Below are positions 1 to 7,787 of a stretch of DNA of 64,000 nt, one piece after another. The notes below the pieces were generated by a model. That model had not been told where the DNA came from. It worked only from the letters and a program-made list of their open reading frames with translations, and made no database searches. The position numbers and the translations under genes were made by a program. The stretch comes from an uncultured Eubacteriales bacterium (GTDB lineage: Bacteria; Bacillota; Clostridia; Christensenellales; Aristaeellaceae): assembly GCA_900542445.1 (NCBI GenBank), contig UQNN01000003.1, positions 124,001-188,000 on the forward strand, read 5' to 3'. Within the stretch, counting starts at the first letter, position 1. Every line of letters begins with the position of its first letter.

Positions 1-1
1 C

Positions 2-115
2 GTCGTCGCGCTGGAACAGCCCGGCGACCATATCGATCTGCACCTGCCGGAAGACGAAACCTCCGCGCCGGATCAGAAGCTGAAGGATTTGCTGAAAGAA
101 GAAGCCGACGATTGA
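2..115 (+). CDS. 3' end of a gene of unknown function (partial)
   Basis: The last 37 codons and TGA stop of a gene that enters from the left edge. The visible tail is hydrophilic and acidic (it ends LLKEEADD) and has no motif I recognise. It runs rightward, opposite to the next two genes. The stop codon lies inside the first hairpin of the repeat element that starts at 114, so gene and repeat abut directly. The function cannot be judged without the upstream sequence. Confidence 0.6.
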   Translation, partial: VVALEQPGDHIDLHLPEDETSAPDQKLKDLLKEEADD

Positions 116-187
116 GGCTCCGCCTCAAACTCCGTCAGAAACTTGAGGTTTCTGGGCTTCCCGGCATCCTGTATCGCAAAGCGATAC
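114..187 (+). repeat. Three-hairpin intergenic repeat, copy A
   Basis: Three hairpins in a row: GAGGC/GCCTC (114-126), CAGAAAC/GTTTCTG (about 136-154) and GTATCGC/GCGATAC (171-187). The arrangement matches nine other copies in the window, but the stem sequences differ in a compensatory way. From 188 to 297 there is only a short AT-rich stretch with a possible terminator-like hairpin (AAGCTCAAGC...GCCTGAGCTTTTTTC, about 271-297) that would serve the preceding gene. Confidence 0.75.
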
Positions 188-297
188 CTAACTCCGCGCA
201 AGTCGGTTTGAATCTGTTTTCCTTCTTCCCACGGACGCGCAATGCCCCCTACAACCGCATAAAAAGCTCAAGCATTTTTTCAGCCTGAGCTTTTTTC

Positions 298-987
298 TTA
301 TTCTTCTTTCAACGGTTCAATTTCCCGCACCGTCAGCACGCCGTCTCTGACGGTAAACCGGACATTCTTTTCCGCGAACGCCACGCCGTACAGCCTTTCC
401 GGGTCGCTTTGATACGACGGCCGCGGGTCATGCGCCAGCACGCCGCGCAGCGCCGCACGATGTTCGGGCGCAATCTGCGCTTCCAGTTCCGGCGGAAAGT
501 CAACCTCCAGCGCGTAATTTTTCCGATTCTCGGCGAACCCTCCCGCCGCATCCGGATGGCAGTCGGCATATGGCAGATAGGGCTTGATATCATAAATCGG
601 CGTGCCATCCATTAAGTCTGCGCCGCCGACGATGAGCACAGGCCCGTCCGGCGTGTGCAGCCGCACCTCTTCCAGCGTCACGGACGACAGCCCAATGGGA
701 TTGGGGCGGAACGGCGACCTTGTGGCGAACACGCCCATGCGCGTATTGCCGCCCAGTCTCGGCGGGCGGACCGTCGGCGACCACTCCGCCCGCTCGCAGG
801 CCGAAAACCCCCAGATCAGCCACAGATGAGAAAAGCCCTCGATGCCGCGCAATGCGTCCGGGTTTTGATACGGTTTTTCAAAGACAACGGTTGCGCGCGT
901 TTCCGGCACAACGCCGCTCTGGCGCGGAATACCGAATTTCTGCGGAAAGTCGCTCCTGATTCGGGCGATGATTTTAATTGTTTCCAT
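298..987 (-). CDS. trmO: tRNA (N6-threonylcarbamoyladenosine37-N6)-methyltransferase TrmO
   Basis: A 229-residue protein of the TsaA/YaeB/TrmO family, which uses S-adenosylmethionine to methylate t6A37 of tRNA(Thr). The N-terminal half carries the family's beta-barrel signature: a FPQKFGIPRQ segment near residue 15, a GFSHLWLIW segment near 50, and TRSPFRPNPIGLS near 90, followed by DGTPIYDIKPYLPYAD. The C-terminal 70 residues form the small extra domain seen in long TrmO forms, ending in a YGVAF segment. Length fits the family. It is monocistronic as far as visible, with repeat copy B directly upstream of its start, so any promoter would lie within or beyond the repeats. Confidence 0.9.
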   Translation of the reverse strand: METIKIIARIRSDFPQKFGIPRQSGVVPETRATVVFEKPYQNPDALRGIEGFSHLWLIWGFSACERAEWSPTVRPPRLGGNTRMGVFATRSPFRPNPIGLSSVTLEEVRLHTPDGPVLIVGGADLMDGTPIYDIKPYLPYADCHPDAAGGFAENRKNYALEVDFPPELEAQIAPEHRAALRGVLAHDPRPSYQSDPERLYGVAFAEKNVRFTVRDGVLTVREIEPLKEE

Positions 988-1007
988 GACTTATCGCGGG
1001 GTTGCGT

Positions 1008-1083
1008 CGGGGCTTTGCCCCGAACCCCACCAAGAACCTGAGGTTCTTGGATTTCCCTCCTTGTTTATCGCTGCGCGATAAAC
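1008..1083 (+). repeat. Three-hairpin intergenic repeat, copy B
   Basis: Hairpins CGGGGC/GCCCCG (1008-1022), CCAAGAACC/GGTTCTTGG (1030-1050) and GTTTATCGC/GCGATAAAC (1063-1083). It faces copy B' (1104-1180), giving an inverted pair between trmO and the GntR regulator gene. Confidence 0.85.
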
Positions 1084-1103
1084 AGACTCAATTCAAAATT
1101 CCC

Positions 1104-1180
1104 TATGGATTGCGCAGCAATCCATACAGCGGGAGGTGCAGGAACCTCAGGTTCCTGCCGGAGATCGAGGCAGAGCCTCG
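1104..1180 (-). repeat. Three-hairpin intergenic repeat, copy B' (inverted)
   Basis: The same three hairpins in reverse order: TATGGATTGC/GCAATCCATA (1104-1126), GCAGGAACC/GGTTCCTGC (about 1138-1158) and CGAGGC/GCCTCG (1166-1180). All three stems differ from copy B yet still pair. Confidence 0.85.
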
Positions 1181-1190
1181 AACGTCTCCC

Positions 1191-1895
1191 TCACTTCACC
1201 AGCACGGACGGCACCTCGACGCCGGAGTCGTGCATCGTCTGCATCATGTGCCGCTGGGCTGCCTGACGCGCGCGCGCGCTGTCGTGCTCCATGATCGCGC
1301 GGTACATCTCCAAATGGCATTGGCTTGCGCGCTGATAGCTGCCCTCTACCCGGCGCGTGTGATGATAGCCCGCCTGAATGGATTCATGAATCGTCGGCAG
1401 AAGGCGCTTCATCACATCGTTGCCCGTGCATTGAGCAATCAGGGAGTGAAATTCAAAATCATACGGCGTGTAATCCTCGCCGTGCAGATAAGCGTTGTCC
1501 ATCTTATCCAGCAGATTTTTCATCGCGACGAGCTGCTTATCCTGCCTGCGGACGGCCGCCAGCGCCGCGACGCTCGGCTCAATCAGCAGCCGCGTTTCCA
1601 GCAGCTGCGCAATCAATTCCTCCTGATCCGCAAAGCGCAGGCCCAACGGGTCGCTCGCCAGCCCCGGCATGGCGCACAAAAACGTGCCCTGCCCCTGACG
1701 AATATCGACAATGTGCTCCGTCTGCAAAATTTTGACCGCCTCGCGCACCGTCGAGCGGCTGACCCCGAAGCGCTCCATCAACTCCGCTTCGGCCGGCAGT
1801 TTCGCACCCGTCTTCAGCGATTCCTGTATGATCATCTCCCGCAGTTTATCGGCCACCCGCTCCGGGAGTTTCCGCGTTTTTCTGACTGTTTCCAT
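1191..1895 (-). CDS. GntR/FadR-family transcriptional regulator
   Basis: A 234-residue repressor-type regulator. Residues 8-75 form a GntR winged helix (RVADKLREMI, LPAEAELMERFGVSRSTVREA, then the wing QGQGTF). Residues 90-225 are the all-helical FCD ligand domain, with conserved D and H residues (DFEFHSLIA, YHHT, HLEMYRAI) that usually bind a metal and a carboxylic acid. Family members often control sugar-acid (uronate, gluconate, lactate) catabolism. The only uronate genes here, kduI-kduD, are 17 kb away, so any link is only a guess. The gene ends 11 bp from repeat copy B'. Confidence 0.85.
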   Translation of the reverse strand: METVRKTRKLPERVADKLREMIIQESLKTGAKLPAEAELMERFGVSRSTVREAVKILQTEHIVDIRQGQGTFLCAMPGLASDPLGLRFADQEELIAQLLETRLLIEPSVAALAAVRRQDKQLVAMKNLLDKMDNAYLHGEDYTPYDFEFHSLIAQCTGNDVMKRLLPTIHESIQAGYHHTRRVEGSYQRASQCHLEMYRAIMEHDSARARQAAQRHMMQTMHDSGVEVPSVLVK

Positions 1896-1936
1896 TGTTT
1901 CTGCCTTTCTTTTGCTTCAAGATGAAGGAGAAGCGA

Positions 1937-2018
1937 TTGGGCCTTTGTCCCAAACCCTACCAGAAACCTGAGGTTTCCGGACTTCCCCTGTTCAAGATTC
2001 GCCATGCAAACCTTGAAC
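1937..2018 (+). repeat. Three-hairpin intergenic repeat, copy C (degenerate)
   Basis: TTGGG/CCCAA (1937-1952), an imperfect GAAACC/GGTTTC hairpin (about 1970-1980), and GTTCAAG/CTTGAAC (1990-2018) with an expanded 15-nt loop. This is the least regular copy with all three hairpins. I see nothing further between 2019 and 2253 apart from an AT-rich stretch. Confidence 0.65.
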
Positions 2019-2253
2019 ATCCCCCTTATCTCATCCAAGCAAGTTTACATCTGTTTCGCCTTCTTTATCTTTATTAGTGTAGCACATCCGCCTGTTTTTC
2101 TCAACCCTTTCGATTTTCCTTTCACGCCTGAATGCGCGTGCAAAAGTCTTCTATCCGTCCGGGCAGGAATTTTTCCCGAAAGCGCGAATACTGAATACGT
2201 ATGAATTTGCCCTTTTATACCGTTTCAGCGCTCTTTTGGGGCACGAGGTTAAG

Positions 2254-2315
2254 TTGTGCACAGCGTTGTGGATAAACCGGTCGGTTGTTTTGGGCTTTAT
2301 CCAGTGTTTTCCACA
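2254..2315. other. DnaA-box cluster upstream of dnaN (candidate origin part 1)
   Basis: A perfect DnaA box in reverse orientation (TGTGGATAA, 2267-2275), a TTTTCCACA box (2307-2315) and a near match TTGTGCACA (2254-2262). Partial matches TTATCCAG (from 2298) and TTTTTCCACC (near 2350) follow. They sit between the leftward regulator gene and rightward dnaN, where the leftward-to-rightward gene switch fits a replication origin. dnaA itself is not next to it. Confidence 0.6.
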
Positions 2316-2428
2316 GGCCAAAAGTCAGCTGTGTTTTGGCTTTTTGGCACTTATCCCGTTTTTCCACCGCTCTACGACTTCTTCTGCTGAACGTATATAC
2401 TGCTACTACCCCATTGGAGGTTATTAAA

Positions 2429-3532
2429 ATGCGCTTTACTTGTGATACCAATGAATTGAATACCGCTCTTTCCATTGTCAGCCGCGCGCTGGCTGTGCGC
2501 TCTACCAAGCCGATTTTGGAAGGCATTCTGTTTGAATCCTGCGATGAAGGGCTGCGGCTGACCTGCACCGATCTGGCGCTGGGCATTGAAACGCTGCTGC
2601 CCGCGACGTTCAGCGAAGAGGGGCGCGCCGTTTTGCCGGGTAAACTGCTCTGCGAAATCATCCGCAAGCTGCCGGGAGGCCCATGCGACATCACGGTCGG
2701 CGAGCGGATGCAGGCGACGATTCGCTGCGCGAGCATTCGCACGACGATCAACGGTTTCGATCCGGTGGAATATCCTGAATTGCCGCAGGTGGAGGGCGCA
2801 AGCTTTGAACTGCCCCAAAACACGCTCAAGGATATGGTCGGCCGGACGCTGTTCGCCATTGCGCAGGACGAGAGCCGCCCGATTCTGACCGGCTGTCTGA
2901 TGGAAATCAGCCAAACCGAGATGCGCGTCGTCGCGCTGGACGGATACCGGCTTGCGCTGCGCAAGGAGAATGTCGTCGGCCCGGCTGAGCCGATCAGCGC
3001 GGTGGTTGGCGGACGCGTTTTGGGCGACATTGCGAAAATCCTGGCGGATACGGAAGAAAACGTCTCCCTGTGCTTCACCAGGAGCCATGTGCGCATGAAC
3101 ATCGGCCAGACGCGCGTGGTTGCGCGCCTGCTGGAAGGCGAATTCATCCGCTACCGCCAGATTCTGCCGGAGGAATGGCAGACCCGTGTGACGGTGGACC
3201 GCGCCGAGCTGGGCAGCGCCATCGACCGCGCGAGCCTGATTGCCCGCGAAGGCAAGACCAATCTGGTCTGCTTTAAGATTGACGGCGAAATGCTGGAGGT
3301 TACGTCCAATTCCGAGACGGGCGACATGGAAGAGAAGATGCAGGTGAGCACCGAAGGCAAGGATTTGACGATCGCCTTCAACGTGCGCTACATCACGGAT
3401 GTGCTCAAGGCGCTTTCCGACGAACAGATTGTGATGCGCTTCAATTCCAACGTCAGCCCGTGCGTGATCTGCCCGGTGGAAGGGGAAAGCTATCTGTATC
3501 TGGTGCTTCCGGTCCGCGTATTCAACGCGTAA
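2429..3532 (+). CDS. dnaN: DNA polymerase III beta subunit (sliding clamp)
   Basis: A 367-residue sliding clamp that tethers DNA polymerase III to the template. It begins MRFTCDTNELNTALSIV, a typical DnaN start, and shows the three repeated clamp domains. Family landmarks include SRALAVRSTKPILEGI (residues about 18-33), DESRPILTG and a C-terminal LVLPVR, the loop next to the hydrophobic pocket for polymerase binding. The ATG at 2429 is chosen because TTGGAGG lies about 8 nt upstream and the family begins here; longer in-frame extensions would run into the DnaA boxes. recF follows after a 379-bp gap filled with two repeats. Confidence 0.97.
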   Translation: MRFTCDTNELNTALSIVSRALAVRSTKPILEGILFESCDEGLRLTCTDLALGIETLLPATFSEEGRAVLPGKLLCEIIRKLPGGPCDITVGERMQATIRCASIRTTINGFDPVEYPELPQVEGASFELPQNTLKDMVGRTLFAIAQDESRPILTGCLMEISQTEMRVVALDGYRLALRKENVVGPAEPISAVVGGRVLGDIAKILADTEENVSLCFTRSHVRMNIGQTRVVARLLEGEFIRYRQILPEEWQTRVTVDRAELGSAIDRASLIAREGKTNLVCFKIDGEMLEVTSNSETGDMEEKMQVSTEGKDLTIAFNVRYITDVLKALSDEQIVMRFNSNVSPCVICPVEGESYLYLVLPVRVFNA

Positions 3533-3550
3533 GGAGACGAGGGGGTACGG

Positions 3551-3627
3551 TGGGGCGCTGCCCCAAACCCCGGCAGGAACCTCAGGTCCCTGCACCTCCC
3601 GTCTCGTTTATCGCGGCGCGATAAACG
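3551..3627 (+). repeat. Three-hairpin intergenic repeat, copy D
   Basis: TGGGGC/GCCCCA (3551-3565), GCAGGAACC/GGTCCCTGC (about 3573-3593) and CGTTTATCGC/GCGATAAACG (3605-3627). It lies 19 bp after the dnaN stop. Confidence 0.85.
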
Positions 3628-3686
3628 AAGGAGAAGACCGGGAGGTTTGCGTTTTTTCGAGTTTTAACGGAAAAATATAAATTTCT

Positions 3687-3745
3687 CCATCCGCAACGCG
3701 GATGGAAAGAGAGGGTGCAGGGAACGCGGTTCCCTGCCGGGGGGA
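3687..3745 (-). repeat. Three-hairpin intergenic repeat, copy D' (inverted)
   Basis: CCATCCGC/GCGGATGG (3687-3705) and GCAGGGAAC/GTTCCCTGC (about 3717-3737) in reverse order; the third hairpin has decayed into a G-rich stretch. Together with copy D it forms an inverted pair around about 60 bp of AT-rich DNA between dnaN and recF. The rest of the gap to 3911 holds no recognisable gene. The small S4-domain gene often found between dnaN and recF in Bacillota is missing. Confidence 0.7.
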
Positions 3746-3911
3746 TGGGGATTGGAGCCATGCGTCCGCTGTCGGGATTCGGCATGGCGGAAATCGGAAA
3801 TCGCAAGGAGCGCTTGCGCGTTCGCGAAGCGGGCGCGTCTGCCGCAGGCAGAGGACAGCGCCCCTATGCGAGTTTCCCGGAGAGCGCCCCGCAGTACCCC
3901 CGTGTTTTGCT

Positions 3912-5009
3912 ATGCAGGTTACGTCGCTCAGCCTGAGCTGTTTCAGGAATTACGAAAAGGCGGTTATCGAGCCGGATGCGGGCGTCACCGTATTCACCGG
4001 CCCGAACGCGCAGGGAAAAACGAATATTTTGGAGGCGCTGCACCTGTGCTGCCTGGGCAAAAGCCACCGAACCTCGCGCGATGAAGAACTGATTCAGTGG
4101 GGAAAGGATACCGCGCGGGTGACGGTCAAAACCGCTCAGCGCGACGGCACGCATGAGGTTGCCGTGATCCTCAGCCGCACCCAGAAGAAGAAAAAAACCG
4201 TGCGCATCGGGCTTCGGCAGGCGGAACGCATCGGCGAACTGCTGGGCCATGTCTGCGGCGTGCTGTTTTCGCCGGAAGATCTGCAAATCGTCAAGGAAGG
4301 CCCGGCGGAAAGACGGCGTTTTATGGATATGCAGCTTTCTCAGCTGCGGCCAGCCTATTTTTATGCCCTCCAGCGCGCCGTGCGCACGCTCAACCAGCGC
4401 AATGCGCTGCTCAAGGAGATTGCCAGAAACCCGTCGCTGCTGCCGACGCTGGATATGTGGGACGAGCAGCTTGCGCGCGTGGGCGCGGTCATCTGCGAAA
4501 ACCGCCGAGAAGCCGTCGATAAGCTGGCGCAGCTTGCCCGTTCGGCTCATCTGTCGCTGACGGGCGGACGGGAAGAACTGAATCTGCGCTATGTTTCGCA
4601 GGTCGCGGACGCGCAAAACGTTTATGAGGCGCTTTTGGAGCGGCTCGCGCGGGCGAGAAGCGAGGATCTGCGGCGGATGACGACCACGGTCGGCGTGCAT
4701 CGGGACGATATCGCCATCACCATTGACGGCAGGGAAGCGCGCACGTTTGCCTCGCAGGGGCAGCAGCGCAGCGCAGTGCTTTCGCTCAAGCTGGCTCAGC
4801 TCGAATGGGCCGGGCAGGAAAGCGGCGAAGCGCCGATTCTGATGCTGGACGACGTGATGAGCGAGCTGGACCCGAACCGCAGACGGCAGCTGATCGAGCG
4901 GATCGACCGCGTGCAGACGTTTGTCACCTGCACAGATCTCTCGGATCTGGCTGGCGCGAAGCAGGGCGCGGTATATCGGGTGGAAAAAGGCGAACTGAAG
5001 CGGATATGA
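3912..5009 (+). CDS. recF: DNA replication and repair protein RecF
   Basis: A 365-residue SMC-like ATPase that loads RecA at gapped DNA. The Walker A motif is at residues about 30-37 (GPNAQGKT, in frame with NILEALH). The ABC signature region (FASQGQQRS) and Walker B (ILMLDDVMSELDPNRR) are near the C-terminus. It begins MQVTSLSLSCFRNY, a standard RecF start. No good Shine-Dalgarno sequence precedes ATG 3912, and the frame stays open upstream, but the family alignment fixes this start. Downstream lie DnaA boxes rather than gyrB, the usual neighbour. Confidence 0.95.
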   Translation: MQVTSLSLSCFRNYEKAVIEPDAGVTVFTGPNAQGKTNILEALHLCCLGKSHRTSRDEELIQWGKDTARVTVKTAQRDGTHEVAVILSRTQKKKKTVRIGLRQAERIGELLGHVCGVLFSPEDLQIVKEGPAERRRFMDMQLSQLRPAYFYALQRAVRTLNQRNALLKEIARNPSLLPTLDMWDEQLARVGAVICENRREAVDKLAQLARSAHLSLTGGREELNLRYVSQVADAQNVYEALLERLARARSEDLRRMTTTVGVHRDDIAITIDGREARTFASQGQQRSAVLSLKLAQLEWAGQESGEAPILMLDDVMSELDPNRRRQLIERIDRVQTFVTCTDLSDLAGAKQGAVYRVEKGELKRI

Positions 5010-5071
5010 GCCGCTTTTGGGAAAAAAGAAAAAATCCTGTCAAAATGGGAAAAATCAGGATGATCTGCGGG

Positions 5072-5135
5072 TTATCCACAGTTCTCCACAAGTTGTCCAC
5101 AAAATCCGTAAAACTGTGGAAAACATTGTTGATAA
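5072..5135. other. DnaA-box cluster downstream of recF (candidate origin part 2)
   Basis: Five boxes in 64 bp: TTATCCACA (5072-5080, perfect), TTCTCCACA (5082-5090), TTGTCCACA (5093-5101), TGTGGAAAA (5115-5123, reverse) and TGTTGATAA (5127-5135, reverse, one mismatch). This is the densest such group in the window. With the cluster before dnaN it brackets dnaN-recF. Nearby AT-rich DNA is limited, so the unwinding site is not obvious. Confidence 0.7.
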
Positions 5136-5203
5136 CTTGCGGAGAAGCGGATGAAAACCCCAAAACCAGAAACAGACGACGCCAAAACCCAAAACGCCAA
5201 AAA

Positions 5204-5251
5204 CCTTTTGGGTTTGGGCTTTTGGCGCCCCAAAATCCCAAACCCAAAAGG
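5204..5251. other. Long near-perfect hairpin beside the DnaA boxes
   Basis: Arms 5204-5218 and 5237-5251 are 15-bp perfect inverted repeats made of CCTTTT/GGGTTTGGG blocks. After one mismatch (5219/5236), six further base pairs (TTTTGG/CCAAAA) close a 4-nt CGCC loop. There is no T-run after it, so it is not a classic terminator for recF. The surrounding 5160-5300 is rich in short CCAAAA/TTTTGG words. Beyond these words I see no gene between 5010 and 5337. Confidence 0.7.
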
Positions 5252-5337
5252 CGTGCGGGACTGTGGGGTCTCCAAAAGTGGAAAAGTGGGTTTTGGGCGG
5301 CACGTCCAACGGAACTCCGTCGTGAAAGGATGCGGAC

Positions 5338-6543
5338 ATGGATCGAAACAATAGGCGCGTCAAATATCTCACCGGCGCGAACACAACGTTTAAAGCCTAT
5401 GGGATGAACGATGAAAAAAAGAAGAAGAATAAAAAGAAGAATACGGTGCAGGGCGCCATCCGAACCGTGATTCTGGCGCTGGCGCTTATCGGTCTGCTCG
5501 CCTTGTGCGTCACCTACGCGCTGACAGGTTCGACGCGGGAGAGCGTCGGCCGCGTGTCGCGCATCGGCGCGACGCTCAGCCAAAATGTGTCGCCTTTCGG
5601 CGACAGCGTGATTTTCTACGACGGCACGACGCTGCACTGCGTCGCCGCGACGGGCGGCAACGAGTGGAGCTACCAGATCGGCACGAACGCGGACTATGAC
5701 GCCAACGAAAAGCGCATCGTCGCATGGTCGGGCAACGATCTGTACATCCTCAATCGTAACGGCCGCCTCATCTATAACAATAAGATGAGCGACACCGTGC
5801 AGTTTGCCAGCGTGGGCGACGAATATGTCGCCGTGTTTGTGGGCGACGCGGATAACGGCGTGGTTTCCGTCATCAACGGCAGCGGCCAGATCGTCGATAA
5901 CATCACCGTTTCCGATCAGACGCTGCTGGATATCGGATTTTTCATGGCTTCCACCACCTCCAACGCGCAGCCGATTGAGCTGATGTGGGTGCTGGGGCTG
6001 AACACGACCGGCACGGTGATTTCCACCGAATTGCAGACCTTCCAACCCGGCAAGCTCTCCACCGGCAAAAGCTCCATCGGCGAGCATATCGCCTATTCGA
6101 TCTACGACGAAAACGGCACGCTCAACGTCGTGACCACGCGGCAGATTCTGCATTACAGCTATCGCGCGCTGGAGGCAAGCAGCCCGACGCTGATTTACGG
6201 CTATACCGTTGAGGACGTGAAGCAGAACGGCAGCGTGCTCTATCAACTGCTCGTCCCCGCGCAGGAGCAAAACGAGGGCATCAGCATCGCCAATGTGCGC
6301 CTGATGTACGGCAGCGTGGATCGCGTGATCCATCTGCCGAGCGCCTGCATCGCGGCCAGGCTGGGCACAAAATCGGTCTACGGTTTTTCTCAAAACGCAG
6401 TCTATGCGTGCAGCTTCGGAGAGACGACCTTCCGCGCCTACGCGCTGCCGATCAATGTGACGGCCGTGCTGGGCATGATGAACGACAACCGCGCGGTGGT
6501 GGCCTCCGGTTCGGAAATTTACGTGATCGAGCTGCCGACATAA
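5338..6543 (+). CDS. Membrane-anchored DUF5711-like protein (beta-propeller type)
   Basis: A 401-residue protein with a Lys-rich cytoplasmic N-terminus (residues 26-36 almost all K/N), one membrane helix at about 41-62 (TVILALALIGLLALCVTYAL) and an extracellular domain. Repeated segments such as VIFYDGTTLHCV, DLYILNRNGRLIY and GSEIYVIELPT look like beta-propeller blades. This matches the DUF5711 family of Clostridia, whose function is unknown. GAAAGGA precedes ATG 5338. It leads a run with the CvpA gene (12 bp on) and the next two genes, suggesting one envelope-related transcript starting in the origin region. Confidence 0.7.
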   Translation: MDRNNRRVKYLTGANTTFKAYGMNDEKKKKNKKKNTVQGAIRTVILALALIGLLALCVTYALTGSTRESVGRVSRIGATLSQNVSPFGDSVIFYDGTTLHCVAATGGNEWSYQIGTNADYDANEKRIVAWSGNDLYILNRNGRLIYNNKMSDTVQFASVGDEYVAVFVGDADNGVVSVINGSGQIVDNITVSDQTLLDIGFFMASTTSNAQPIELMWVLGLNTTGTVISTELQTFQPGKLSTGKSSIGEHIAYSIYDENGTLNVVTTRQILHYSYRALEASSPTLIYGYTVEDVKQNGSVLYQLLVPAQEQNEGISIANVRLMYGSVDRVIHLPSACIAARLGTKSVYGFSQNAVYACSFGETTFRAYALPINVTAVLGMMNDNRAVVASGSEIYVIELPT

Positions 6544-6555
6544 GGGGGAAAAAGC

Positions 6556-7242
6556 ATGAACGTCATCGATATTCTGATTCTGGCGGCGCTGGCCGTCAGC
6601 GTGATCTTCGGCATGTACCGCGGATTCATCAGTGGGGTGCTCAGCGTGGCGGCGCTCATCGGCGCGGCGGCGGCAGCTTTTGCCATCAGCCCGTCTCTGG
6701 CAACGTGGCTCCAGGAAAATGAAACGCTGGTCAACACCCTGATGTATTACACCGACGCGGGCAGCCGCATCAAAGACCTCGATTTATCGCTGCTCACCGT
6801 GGCGCAGGCCAGCCAGAGCGCCGTCGCGCAGATCATCAGCGGCGCGCAGCTGCCCCAGCAGTTTCAGGCGGCGTTTATCAACGCGGTGAATACTGCGCCG
6901 GGCGCGACCACGATGTCCACCCTGCTCAGCCAGACGATCGTCAACGTGTCGCTCTCGATTTTGAGCTTCCTGATCTGCTTTCTGGGCTGCTATATTGTCG
7001 CGTCGTTCCTCATTCATCTGATCTGCTATGTCTTTGAGCTGCCGGTGCTGCGCCATCTGGACGCGCTGATGGGCGGCGTATTCGGATTGGCGCGCGGCGT
7101 GCTACTGCTGTTCATCTTCTTTGCGCTTGTGCCGATCATTCAGGCGGTCGTGCCGGTGCAGCAGCTGACGGACGTCTTTACGGCCTCGCGGCTGGCGCCG
7201 CTGTTTGACAGCCAGATCATTCTCTCCATCCTGGGCGCGTAA
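6556..7242 (+). CDS. CvpA family membrane protein
   Basis: A 228-residue integral membrane protein. It starts MNVIDILILAALAVSVIFGMYRG, the typical CvpA opening with a short helix followed by the GxxRG turn. Further helices lie at about 30-50, 130-155 and 180-210. CvpA proteins are linked to colicin V export and to envelope stress resistance, but the biochemical role is unknown. AAGGGGGAA provides a ribosome site. It sits 12 bp after the DUF5711-like gene and 13 bp before the next gene, so probably in one operon. Confidence 0.8.
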   Translation: MNVIDILILAALAVSVIFGMYRGFISGVLSVAALIGAAAAAFAISPSLATWLQENETLVNTLMYYTDAGSRIKDLDLSLLTVAQASQSAVAQIISGAQLPQQFQAAFINAVNTAPGATTMSTLLSQTIVNVSLSILSFLICFLGCYIVASFLIHLICYVFELPVLRHLDALMGGVFGLARGVLLLFIFFALVPIIQAVVPVQQLTDVFTASRLAPLFDSQIILSILGA

Positions 7243-7255
7243 CGGAGGCGGCGTT

Positions 7256-7780
7256 ATGGAAAGCAAAGCGATTCGGCTAACCAACAAGACGGCTGTCGCG
7301 CTCCGGGAAAACGCGAAAAAGACGAGAAACGCGTATTTCATCGTCGGCGCAGCCGGCACGCTGGCGCTGCTCGGCGCGGCGGTTTACTTTGGCATGCACT
7401 GGCTGCCCGCCGTGCCGCTGCTGCTGGCGGCGGCGGTGGCGATGGACGCGCTGCTGGCGCTGGGGGCGCGGCGCGCGTATTTGCAGCTGATCGGGCAGGC
7501 CATCTGCACGGAAGCCGCCGCCAGACAGATTCGCGAGAAGCAGAGCGAGAAGGAGCGCCGCCGTCAGGCCGTCAGCGATCTGGTGGCGATGCAGCAGGAT
7601 GCGCAGCGCCAGACGCCGGCGACTTCGGAGGCGGATTTTGCCGATGCGCTGGGACAGACGCGCCGCATGCCCGCCGTAAAACCCGCGCCCAAGCCGCCGG
7701 AAGCGGCGGGCGGCCATCGCCGGCGCAGACAGGCGGGCTTCACCGTCATCATCGACGATTCAACCAAACAGGTGCAGTGA
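7256..7780 (+). CDS. Small membrane protein with coiled-coil tail, unknown function
   Basis: A 174-residue protein with two closely spaced membrane helices at about 28-65 (VGAAGTLALLGAAVYFGM, then LLLAAAVAMDALLALGA), followed by a charged helical segment (REKQSEKERRRQAVSDLVAMQQD). The Pro/Arg-rich tail ends in GFTVIIDDSTKQ. I recognise no family. ATG 7256 has CGGAGG 8-9 nt upstream; longer readings overlap the CvpA gene. Its place between a CvpA-like gene and a polytopic membrane gene suggests a shared membrane process. Confidence 0.7.
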   Translation: MESKAIRLTNKTAVALRENAKKTRNAYFIVGAAGTLALLGAAVYFGMHWLPAVPLLLAAAVAMDALLALGARRAYLQLIGQAICTEAAARQIREKQSEKERRRQAVSDLVAMQQDAQRQTPATSEADFADALGQTRRMPAVKPAPKPPEAAGGHRRRRQAGFTVIIDDSTKQVQ

Positions 7781-7787
7781 GGAACAT

